A stretch of 32,529 nucleotides of DNA from Bilophila wadsworthia ATCC 49260. Lineage in GTDB: Bacteria > Desulfobacterota > Desulfovibrionia > Desulfovibrionales > Desulfovibrionaceae. The notes beneath the pieces were generated by a model. That model was not told where the DNA came from and ran no database searches. It worked only from the letters and a program-made list of their open reading frames with translations. This document shows, one piece after another, positions 8,190-15,378 of the stretch. Every line of letters begins with the position of its first letter. Position 1 is the stretch's first letter. The translations under genes were made by a program, and so were the position numbers. The stretch covers positions 1 to 32,529 of the forward strand of contig NZ_JNJP01000046.1 in NCBI RefSeq assembly GCF_000701705.1. The letters run 5' to 3'.

Positions 8190-8908
8190 CGTTCCCGGCC
8201 GGAACGACTCCTTTCCTGAACCCCGGCCAGCCTCCAGCCCGCCTTTCTTCATTCGAAAAGCCGCCCGCCCCACCGCTCCATGTCCATACCTTCACCGTTT
8301 CCGCTGTTACAAGCGAACGAGAGGGGCATCCACTTGCGGGGGCCTGTTGATGCCCCTCCCATGCCTCATGCCTCCTCTGCCTGTTTTTTTCGTTTTTTAT
8401 CAACGGGTTCAGGCGATGTGAAAAAAAGGGCTTCAAGAAGCAAATATGTTTCTCCTGACCCGATTTTTTTGTACCGGACAGGCATCATAGATCTCTTTAT
8501 GCAGTCCATACGTTCGTATCGTGACATAAAAAATAAATTATAATAGTATATTAAATAATAAAAGACGACTTGAGTATCGAGGTTGAAATTTTTTTCACTT
8601 TTTTCGTGAAATGCTGCGCTCGTAACATTTCCGGTTTCGCGTTTCTCGTATTCTGCATACACAGCCAATCCGGAAAAGGCCTGTACCGAACATGTAAAAA
8701 AAGGATAATGGCCAGAAACGTTCCATTGTTTTTACTGTATAAGACATTCTTCCTTTTCTCTCTGCATCGTAACAGGCAGTTGTTCAACCTCGTATCTTTT
8801 GAGGCTAAAACAGCGATGATTGCCGAATACCGTATTCTTTCCTGCAATGTAATCGGGATAAAGAAAACGGAAAACGGCATCGAAGACTCTCGCACATAAT
8901 CGACTTTT
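8190..8908. other. Long AT-rich stretch without a supported gene, upstream of the MFS gene
   Basis: About 720 bases, clearly more AT-rich from 8380 on than the surrounding genes. Short open frames here lack ribosome sites and recognisable protein character. A perfect inverted repeat GAATAC-C-GTATTC lies at 8825-8837. It overlaps a weak possible promoter (TTGCCG at 8820-8825, TGCAAT at 8843-8848, 17 bases apart) about 75 bases before the MFS start. A CCTC...GAGG repeat lies just upstream. I read the region as a regulatory leader or a remnant of lost DNA. Confidence 0.5.
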
Positions 8909-8920
8909 GGAGAAGCGACT

Positions 8921-10258
8921 ATGAGCCAATCTACAGTCAAGAAGATCCCCAACAACTATTTTGATGGAATGCCCGTAACCGGCTTCCACAAAATCGTCTT
9001 CTTCATCATCATGATGGCCTACTTCTGCGAGCAGATGGACAACTGGAACTTCGGCTTCATCGCCCCCGCGCTCATGCACACATGGGGCCTGCAGATGTCC
9101 GACATCGGCGTGGTCACGCTCTGGTACTTCATCGGCATGACCGCGGGCGGCTTCTTCGGAGGCGTCATCTCCGACTTCATCGGGCGCCGGAAGACCTTCC
9201 TCATCTCCATCGCCACATTCTCGTTTTTCTCGGTGCTGAACGGCTTTACGGACAACTTCCACGTCTTCGTCATCGCCCGCTCCATGACCGGCTTCGGCGT
9301 TTTCTGCCTCATGGTCTGCTCACAGGCCTACATCGCCGAAATGGCCCCCGCTGAATCACGCGGCAAGTGGCAGAACCTCGTGGCCGCCGTGGGTTTCTCC
9401 GCCGTGCCGGTCATCGGCGTCATGTGCCGCGCAATCATCCCCCTCGCCGAGGAAGCGTGGCGCTTCATCTTCTACTTCGGCGGCGTCGGCCTCATCGCCT
9501 TCTTCGTCGGCCTGCGCTACCTCAAGGAATCCCCCCGCTGGCTCGTGGCCCGCGGCAGGCTGGAAGAAGCGGAACAGGTCGTCTTTGAAATCACCGGCAA
9601 GCATGTGGACCTTTCCGAGGCCGCCAAGAACGTGCAAACCAAGGTCCCCGTCATGGAAGTGCTGACCGGCATGTTCCGCCGCCAGTACATCAAGCGTACC
9701 CTCGTCCTGCTCGCCATCGTGGTCTTCACCAACCCCGCCACCTTCACCGTGACCAACTGGACCGCGACCCTGCTCAAGGCGCACGGGTTCTCGCTTGAAG
9801 ACAGCCTCATGGCCACGACGATCATTTCCGTCGGCGTACCCGCCGGGCTGTTCTTCTCATCCTTCGTCACCGACCTTGGCGGGCGCAAGATCCCGATCAT
9901 GTGTATGTTGATCATCCTCGCCGTACTTGGCCCCATCTTCGGCAATATGACCGGTTACTGGCCCGTCGTCCTCACCGGCGTCGTCCTCACCGCGGTCGTC
10001 ATGGCTATGGGCTTCACGGTCTTCTCGTACACCGCCGAATCCTACCCCACCCGTATGCGCAACACCGCCACCGGCTTCCACAGCTCCACCGGCCGCCTCG
10101 CCGTGGCCGCGGCCCAGCCGCTCATCCCGATGGCCTACGCTGCGTACAGCTTCGACGGCGTGTTCTGGATCTTCAGCTTCCTCTGCTTTGTCCCCGCCGT
10201 GGTCATCGCCATCTGGGGCCAGCGCACCGGCGGCAAGTCGCTTGAAGAAATCGCCTAG
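8921..10258 (+). CDS. MFS transporter (organic/aromatic acid or sugar porter type)
   Basis: A 445-residue, 12-helix major facilitator carrier. The loop 2-3 signature DFIGRRKTF is at about residues 85-93. The end of the first half carries R..GF/Y..AEMAPAESRGKW, and ESPRWL (about 203-208) opens the central loop; these are features of the sugar porter and aromatic acid:H+ symporter branches. Charged residues in the first helix (EQMDNWN) also fit an acid symporter. The ATG at 8921 has GGAG eight bases upstream. It precedes the sulfotransferase-family gene by 191 bases on the same strand, so the carrier may bring in its substrate or remove its product. The substrate is not readable from sequence. 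Confidence 0.88.
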   Translation: MSQSTVKKIPNNYFDGMPVTGFHKIVFFIIMMAYFCEQMDNWNFGFIAPALMHTWGLQMSDIGVVTLWYFIGMTAGGFFGGVISDFIGRRKTFLISIATFSFFSVLNGFTDNFHVFVIARSMTGFGVFCLMVCSQAYIAEMAPAESRGKWQNLVAAVGFSAVPVIGVMCRAIIPLAEEAWRFIFYFGGVGLIAFFVGLRYLKESPRWLVARGRLEEAEQVVFEITGKHVDLSEAAKNVQTKVPVMEVLTGMFRRQYIKRTLVLLAIVVFTNPATFTVTNWTATLLKAHGFSLEDSLMATTIISVGVPAGLFFSSFVTDLGGRKIPIMCMLIILAVLGPIFGNMTGYWPVVLTGVVLTAVVMAMGFTVFSYTAESYPTRMRNTATGFHSSTGRLAVAAAQPLIPMAYAAYSFDGVFWIFSFLCFVPAVVIAIWGQRTGGKSLEEIA

Positions 10259-10267
10259 CTGGATACA

Positions 10268-10308
10268 GGGGGGTGGGCATTTCTCAGAAGGAGCATTCCC
10301 ATTCCCCC
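10268..10308 (+). terminator. Weak hairpin after the MFS gene
   Basis: GGGGGGTGGGCAT pairs imperfectly with ATTCCCATTCCCCC about 10 bases past the stop. It resembles a worn version of the polypurine repeat, without its flanks. It may partly separate the MFS gene from the next gene. Confidence 0.35.
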
Positions 10309-10449
10309 GAAGCCCCTCCTCTCTCCTCCAATGGCGTACGATGGGGAGTCCCCCCACGGGAACGGATCGGCGTGAGAAACGATTCAGGGGCAACATCCGC
10401 CAAACCTTCTTTCATGTATGGAAAGAGAGAAACCAATCAGGAGGACATC

Positions 10450-11901
10450 ATGGGTCACCCGACTATCTATCCTACCGGCGTCACCGTATATAATCCCGAA
10501 AAGTGCTGGAACGGCTTCACGATCTTTCAGGCTCTGGAAGTGGGCGCCGTGCTCATGAACATGAACGGCCGCGAAAACAAGGTTTGGAAAGGCGTGCACG
10601 GCTTCCCGAACAAGATTTTCCCCGGCGGCTACCTCATGACCTCGCGCGGCTCCCGTGACGGGCGCTACGGCGTGCAGGACGGCCTCGATCTCGTGCAGAT
10701 TGACTGGGACGGAAACGTGGTCTGGAAGTTCGACCGCAACGAATACATCGAAGATCCCGGCATCCCCGGCCGCTGGATGGCCCGCAGCCACCACGACTAC
10801 CAGCGCGAAGGCAGCACTACCGGCTACTACGCGCCCGGCATGGAGCCCAAGACCGACTCCGGCAACACCCTCGTCCTCGCGCACCGCAACGCCCGCAATC
10901 CCAAGATTTCCGACAAGCAGCTCCTCGACGACGTGATCCTCGAAGTGGACTGGGACGGCGACATCGTATGGGAATGGCACTGCAACGAGCATTTCGACGA
11001 AATGGGCTTCCGCGAAGGCCCCAAGAACACCCTCGCCCGCGACCCCAACTACCGCCAGACGCAGCCCGAAGGCATGGGCGACTGGATGCACATCAACTCC
11101 ATGTCCGTGCTCGGCCCGAACAAATGGTATGACGCGGGCGACGAGCGCTTCCATCCCGACAACATCATCGTGGACGGCCGCGAAGCCAACATCATTTTCA
11201 TCATCTCCAAGGCTACCGGGAAAATCGTCTGGAAACTCGGCCCCGACTACGACAACAGCCCCGAAGCCAAGGCCATCGGCTGGATCATCGGCCAGCACCA
11301 CTGCCACATGATCCCGCGCGGACTGCCCGGAGAGGGCAATATCCTGATTTTCGACAACGGCGGCTGGGGCGGCTACGACGTGCCCAACCCCGGTTCCCCC
11401 ACCGGCGTGAAGGCCGCCCTGCGCGACCACTCCCGCGTGCTGGAAATCGATCCCGTGGCCATGAAAATCGTATGGCAGTACACCCCCACCGAAGCGGGCT
11501 TCCTCGCCCCGATGGACTGCAACCGTTTCTACAGCCCCTTCATCAGCGGTATGCAGCGCCTGCCCAACGGCAACACCCTGATCACCGAGGGCTCCGACGG
11601 GCGCGTCTTTGAAGTCACCAAGGATCACGAGCTGGTTTGGGAATTCATCTCGCCCTACTGGGGCCAGAAGCTGCCCATGAACATGGTCTACCGCGCCTAC
11701 CGCGTGCCCTACGAGTGGGTCCCGCAGCTCGGCAAGCAGGAAGAAACGCCCATTGATCGCATTGATGTGAATGCCTTCCGGATGCCCGGTGCCGCCGCGC
11801 TCGGCGACCGCGATTCCGAAATCGCCATCGAAGGCTGCGCACCCTACGAAGGGGACAATGCCCTCTGCGTCGCCTCCGTGGACGATCCTGAAGATCAATA
11901 A
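10450..11901 (+). CDS. Arylsulfotransferase-family beta-propeller protein, apparently cytoplasmic
   Basis: A 483-residue member of the arylsulfotransferase (AssT) family, which moves sulfate between phenolic esters. Blade-like repeats recur: VQIDWDGNVVWKFDRNEY, LEVDWDGDIVWEWHCNEH, GKIVWKLGPDY, MKIVWQYTP and DHELVWEF. A His-rich segment GQHHCHMIPRG (residues 281-291) precedes GNILIFDNGGWGGYD and is the best candidate for the active site; QRLPNGNTLITEGSDGRVFEV is a later family block. Unlike the periplasmic enterobacterial enzyme it has no signal peptide: it begins MGHPTIYPTGVTVYNP at an ATG with AGGAGG five bases upstream. No dsbL/dsbI-type genes are nearby. The catalytic role is inferred; it could be a divergent propeller with another job. 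Confidence 0.8.
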   Translation: MGHPTIYPTGVTVYNPEKCWNGFTIFQALEVGAVLMNMNGRENKVWKGVHGFPNKIFPGGYLMTSRGSRDGRYGVQDGLDLVQIDWDGNVVWKFDRNEYIEDPGIPGRWMARSHHDYQREGSTTGYYAPGMEPKTDSGNTLVLAHRNARNPKISDKQLLDDVILEVDWDGDIVWEWHCNEHFDEMGFREGPKNTLARDPNYRQTQPEGMGDWMHINSMSVLGPNKWYDAGDERFHPDNIIVDGREANIIFIISKATGKIVWKLGPDYDNSPEAKAIGWIIGQHHCHMIPRGLPGEGNILIFDNGGWGGYDVPNPGSPTGVKAALRDHSRVLEIDPVAMKIVWQYTPTEAGFLAPMDCNRFYSPFISGMQRLPNGNTLITEGSDGRVFEVTKDHELVWEFISPYWGQKLPMNMVYRAYRVPYEWVPQLGKQEETPIDRIDVNAFRMPGAAALGDRDSEIAIEGCAPYEGDNALCVASVDDPEDQ

Positions 11902-11909
11902 AGAAGCAT

Positions 11910-11942
11910 GGGAGGGGAACAGGGGCCTCCTGTTCCCCTCCC
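11910..11942 (+). terminator. Hairpin terminator after the sulfotransferase-family gene
   Basis: GGGAGGGGAACAGG and CCTGTTCCCCTCCC form a perfect 14-base stem around GGCCT, starting nine bases after the stop. It is polypurine like the dispersed repeats but lacks their flanks. Confidence 0.7.
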
Positions 11943-12007
11943 GGCCAACGGCCTCCTTCACGTTCTGCGCTTCTCCACTATCTCCTCTCGGTTGCCTCCT
12001 CCACGCG

Positions 12008-12041
12008 AAGAGCCTGGGCCCTGCCCGGGCTCTTTACGTTT
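12008..12041 (+). terminator. Second intrinsic terminator upstream of the accessory cluster
   Basis: AAGAGCCTGGGC and GCCCGGGCTCTT form a 12-base stem with one internal mismatch and a 3-base loop, followed by TACGTTTT. It isolates the sulfotransferase unit from 12273 onward. The rest of 11943-12272 shows nothing else I can support. Confidence 0.65.
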
Positions 12042-12272
12042 TCATGCCGCGTTGTCCCTTTCGCAAAAGAACGGCGGCCCGGCGACTTCCCGCTCCGGGT
12101 CCCTCCCGTCACGCCGTAAACGAAAATACGGGAAGCGACCATGCATACGCGGCACGTTCCCGACCGCCCCGGCGTCCCCCCTTACGGCATCACATTGCTG
12201 ATTTTGGTGAAACGGCATACCATTCCCCAAAAAATACGACAGATGCCGGGCCCGGCCCGGAAAGGATTCCCC

Positions 12273-12527
12273 GTGCACGATTTCCAATCCGCCGAATCAT
12301 GGCTCAGAAAGGCGCTCAGAAACGCCCCGAAGCCGCTTCCGTCCGGAGTCTTCCCCAAATTGCTGGACGAAGCGGAACAGGCGGGGTTCTCTCATTCCAC
12401 GCTCAACGACGTCGTGGACGAATGGCTGAACTTCGGCTATTGCCGCGTCACCGACCACGTCTCCAACGACATCGCACTGACGCCGGAAGGGGACGAGTAC
12501 TTCGGGCACCGAACCATTGATGAATAA
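12273..12527 (+). CDS. Small winged-helix-like protein of unknown function
   Basis: An 84-residue protein that I do not recognise. Three predicted helices (SAESWLRKALRNA, PSGVFPKLLDEAEQAG, HSTLNDVVDEWLNFG) are followed by a short strand/turn and LTPEGDEYF, a pattern typical of the wing of small winged-helix domains. I chose a GTG start at 12273 because AAAGGA lies six bases upstream; ATGs at 12244 and 12141 in the same frame lead through poorly structured, Pro/Arg-rich sequence. It ends 42 bases before the lipoprotein gene and probably shares its transcript. It could be a regulator of the cluster or an adaptor. No function is claimed. Confidence 0.65.
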   Translation: MHDFQSAESWLRKALRNAPKPLPSGVFPKLLDEAEQAGFSHSTLNDVVDEWLNFGYCRVTDHVSNDIALTPEGDEYFGHRTIDE

Positions 12528-12569
12528 AGATTTTTCTTTGTACATAACCCGCAACGCATGGAGACAGGC

Positions 12570-13421
12570 ATGAAGGGAAGCTTCACCACCCGGAAAGGAG
12601 CGCTTTACTGCATCGTCATGACGTGCCTTTGCAGCCTGCTGGCTACGGGCTGCGCCAGCAAATACGGCGCGCAGACGACGGATGTGCATTACTATCCCGA
12701 CTGCTACCAGCCCATCGCCGATCTGCGCAGCGCCGAAAAGAGCTTCAACACCACAATGGTCATGGGCACGACGATGGGTGCCCTGCTCGGCGCGGTCATC
12801 GGCGCGAGCCAGACCGGGAAGGCGGAAGGTGCTCTGGCCGGGGCCGCCATCGGCGCGGGAGCCGGGGCCGGGGCGAGCTATCTCGTCGCCAAGTACAACA
12901 ACGAGAGGGACGACCGCGTCCGCCTCGCCAGCTATGCCCGCGACCTGAATGCCGACGTCAATTCCCTGAACCGCGTAACCGCCGCCGGGCAGGTGGCCTA
13001 CAACTGCTACAGCGCGAAGTTCAGGGCCGCCCTTGAGGACTACAAGGCCAAGCGCATCACCCGCGCCGAACTCGATCAGCGTTATGCCGAAATCAAGAGC
13101 GGGCTTGCCGAGGCGTCCGCCATTCTGGGCAGCACGCTCAGCGAGGCCGACAAGCGCGAAGCCGAATACCGGCAGGTGCTGACCATCGAGGCGAAGAAGG
13201 CCAGCCGCCCGATCCCCCCGGTACAGACCGTTGCCACGACATCCAAGAAGACCAACAAGGCCACGAAAACCGTCACGCGCAAGCAGACGGGCGACCAGTT
13301 GCAGAACCTTTCCAACGGCGTGGGCTCATACAAGGAATCCACGGCGCAGCTCACCGCGGTGAAGTCGGATCTCGACGAGATCCAGCTGCAGATGGACAAG
13401 GTGATGCTCGCTCAGGGTTAG
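12570..13421 (+). CDS. Glycine-zipper outer-membrane lipoprotein (TagQ-like)
   Basis: A 283-residue lipoprotein. The basic N-terminus and hydrophobic stretch end in LLATGC, with C28 as the likely lipidated residue followed by Ala, which favours outer-membrane sorting. After YYPDCYQPIADLRSAEKS comes a glycine zipper (about residues 62-103: GTTMGALLGAVIGA and GALAGAAIGAGAGAGA). An alpha-helical half and a Lys/Thr-rich tail follow. From memory this layout matches TagQ, the outer-membrane lipoprotein of the TagQRST module that controls PpkA in type VI secretion; the presence of TagT, TagS and TagR look-alikes at 26856-30548 supports this. The start at 12570 has GGAG six bases upstream; an ATG four codons earlier overlaps that site. 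A generic Gly-zipper lipoprotein is the alternative. Confidence 0.68.
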   Translation: MKGSFTTRKGALYCIVMTCLCSLLATGCASKYGAQTTDVHYYPDCYQPIADLRSAEKSFNTTMVMGTTMGALLGAVIGASQTGKAEGALAGAAIGAGAGAGASYLVAKYNNERDDRVRLASYARDLNADVNSLNRVTAAGQVAYNCYSAKFRAALEDYKAKRITRAELDQRYAEIKSGLAEASAILGSTLSEADKREAEYRQVLTIEAKKASRPIPPVQTVATTSKKTNKATKTVTRKQTGDQLQNLSNGVGSYKESTAQLTAVKSDLDEIQLQMDKVMLAQG

Positions 13422-13533
13422 TGGGGAACGGATCGGGGGAAGGGGGAAGGCTGCTCGGCGGGAGTTTCCGGAACATTGAGTTTTAAAACATCCATCATTC
13501 CCAACATCCCTTGCTTTATGGAATGTTAGGGGC

Positions 13534-13572
13534 AGGGATTCGATAACATAAAAGTTTTCCTTCCCTTCCCCA
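13534..13572 (-). repeat. Degenerate remnant of the dispersed repeat, reversed
   Basis: On the minus strand it reads GGGGAAGGGAAGGAAAAC and then CTTTTATGTTATCGAATCCC, the type A tail of copy 7 with one base lost and most of the hairpin missing. It points against the neighbouring plus-strand genes, in the 184-base gap between the lipoprotein and protease genes. The rest of that gap shows no clear promoter. Confidence 0.6.
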
Positions 13573-13605
13573 ACGCCTCCGTGCCATTTCACCGAAGGTA
13601 CAACT

Positions 13606-15351
13606 ATGGGTAATCCTCTTCATTTCATACAGGCTTCGGATACGTCGGCTTTCGCCGCCCTGCATACGGAACAGGGCGCGCTCCCTTCGCAGTACGAAGC
13701 GTTGCAGGCCTATCTGAAAAAAATCGGCCTTGGGCGGTTCGGCACCCTGTGGGCCGAACCCGTTACCGGGCAGGCCACACCAGCGGGCTACGCCTCCATT
13801 TCCTGGTATACGCCGCTGGAAGGCGTCGGCACCCCCCTCTCCCGCCTCGACGCGGGAGAAGCAGAACAGGCGCGGGCTGCCCTGCGCCGGGCGCGGGAAG
13901 CCGTCACCCCCCATCTCGACGACACGCCCGGCGGCGTCCTGCTCCGCAAGGCGCTGTTCATCCCTTCGGCGGACAATGTCTTCGTCGTCAACGGCCATCC
14001 CGTGCTCGTCAACTGGGGCCTGCTCCCGCAAGGCACGGACGAAGCCACGGCCCCGATACTCTGGGGCGAGCCGGAAAACGGGGAAACGCCCTCCGGTGTG
14101 ACTGGAGCGGCAACGGCTGCAACGGGAGCTTCCGCCGCAGCGGTTGCCGGGACGGCGGCACGCAATGCCGTTCCCGGTGCGGGCCGTGCGGCTGGCCCTT
14201 CCGCCGGAACAAGAACAGCGGGCGCTACCGGAACGGCGGTCGGAACCGCCGCAGGTATTGCCGGGGCAACGGCGGGAAACGTCATCATCCGGCGTAGCAA
14301 GGCGGGCCTCTTCGGAGCCCTGCTCCTCGGCATCCTGCTGGGCGTACTCCTGCTTTTCCTGCTGCGTTCCTGCGTAAAAACGGCCCAGGAACAGCTCGTT
14401 GCCCCGGAAACGCCCCCGGTTGCGGCGGAGTCCCCCGAAGAGGCGGCACGCAAGGCGGAATGGGCCAACCTGCTCCGCGAAAAAGCGTTCTGGCAGGGTT
14501 TGCTGGAACTGACGCCGTGCGAGCTGAAAGCCTTCTTTGACGGCAATGCCGGCAAGACGGATGCGAAACCGGACGCCGGAGAAACCACCCCCGGCAAGGA
14601 CGTTCCGGAAAACCAGCCCGGGGAAACGGTCCCCGGCATCTCCCTCCCGCCCCTGCCTTCCGCCAACGCCACGGTTCCGGCAAAGGCCGTAGATCTGTCT
14701 ACGCTCACCATCCCGCAGCGCCTCGAACAAGGTACGGTACTCATTCTCGCGCCGGTCCCCGGCGGCGCGCAGCAGGGGACCGGCTTTTTCATCAATCCCG
14801 ATCATGTGCTGACCAACCGCCACGTCGTGGCAAACGCCATCGACGATATGGTGATGGTGACCAACGCCAACCTGCGCGGAGCACGCCGGGGCATGGTCGT
14901 CGCGCGCAGCGATACGCCGGGATACGATTTCGCGGTCATCAAGGTGATGCTCGTGGAAGGGGATCAGGTTCCCGCCCTTCCGTTGTCCCCGACCGTCAAC
15001 CGGACCGACAAGGTAAGCGCATGGGGCTTCCCCGCCCTCGTTTCCGAACAGGACCCCGCCTACCTGCGGCTCCTCAGGGGCGACTTCAACGCCGTCCCCG
15101 AGGTCGTGTTCACCGACGGCGTGGTCAACGCCATCCTCCAGACCTCGCCCCGCAACATCGTGCATTCCGCCGTGGTTTCACAGGGCAACAGCGGCGGCCC
15201 GCTGGTCAACGAGAAGGGCGACGTCATCGGCATCAACACCTTCATCAGGCTGGACGCGGACTCCAACCGCCAGACTCAGACCGCGCTCGGCAGCGACGCC
15301 ATCATGGGCTTCCTGCGCGAGAAGGGCATCCCCTTCACCGAACACCAATGA
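13606..15351 (+). CDS. Membrane-anchored trypsin-like serine protease with SrfA-like cytosolic domain
   Basis: 581 residues in three parts. Residues 1-160 form a domain with WAEP, ISWYTPLEG and NGHPVLVNWGL, which is also present in the next gene and resembles the N-terminal part of SrfA. Residues 162-225 are an Ala/Gly/Thr-rich linker. One membrane helix lies at about 234-255, preceded by RRSK, which places the N-terminus in the cytoplasm and the rest in the periplasm. Residues about 355-575 are a chymotrypsin-fold protease with H406 (LTNRHVV), D441 (YDFAV) and S529 (QGNSGGPL). There is no PDZ domain, so it is not a standard HtrA/DegP. The ATG has GAAGG seven bases upstream. It lies 27 bases before its paralogous neighbour. 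Its target is unknown; it is plausibly the output of the cluster. Confidence 0.85.
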   Translation: MGNPLHFIQASDTSAFAALHTEQGALPSQYEALQAYLKKIGLGRFGTLWAEPVTGQATPAGYASISWYTPLEGVGTPLSRLDAGEAEQARAALRRAREAVTPHLDDTPGGVLLRKALFIPSADNVFVVNGHPVLVNWGLLPQGTDEATAPILWGEPENGETPSGVTGAATAATGASAAAVAGTAARNAVPGAGRAAGPSAGTRTAGATGTAVGTAAGIAGATAGNVIIRRSKAGLFGALLLGILLGVLLLFLLRSCVKTAQEQLVAPETPPVAAESPEEAARKAEWANLLREKAFWQGLLELTPCELKAFFDGNAGKTDAKPDAGETTPGKDVPENQPGETVPGISLPPLPSANATVPAKAVDLSTLTIPQRLEQGTVLILAPVPGGAQQGTGFFINPDHVLTNRHVVANAIDDMVMVTNANLRGARRGMVVARSDTPGYDFAVIKVMLVEGDQVPALPLSPTVNRTDKVSAWGFPALVSEQDPAYLRLLRGDFNAVPEVVFTDGVVNAILQTSPRNIVHSAVVSQGNSGGPLVNEKGDVIGINTFIRLDADSNRQTQTALGSDAIMGFLREKGIPFTEHQ

Positions 15352-15378
15352 ACCGTTCCTGAACAAGGATAGTCAGAT

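Noticed and set aside
8570..8899. 109-codon open frame in the AT-rich gap
   Set aside because: No ribosome site and no domain-like pattern; it is what AT-rich DNA gives by chance.
10384..11961. Open frame of over 500 codons on the minus strand, opposite the sulfotransferase-family gene
   Set aside because: Shadow of a real gene; no motif, and it runs through the terminator at 11910.
13606..15351. Standard DegP/HtrA protease
   Set aside because: The protease domain is at the C-terminus with no PDZ domain after it, and it has a large SrfA-like domain on the cytosolic side.
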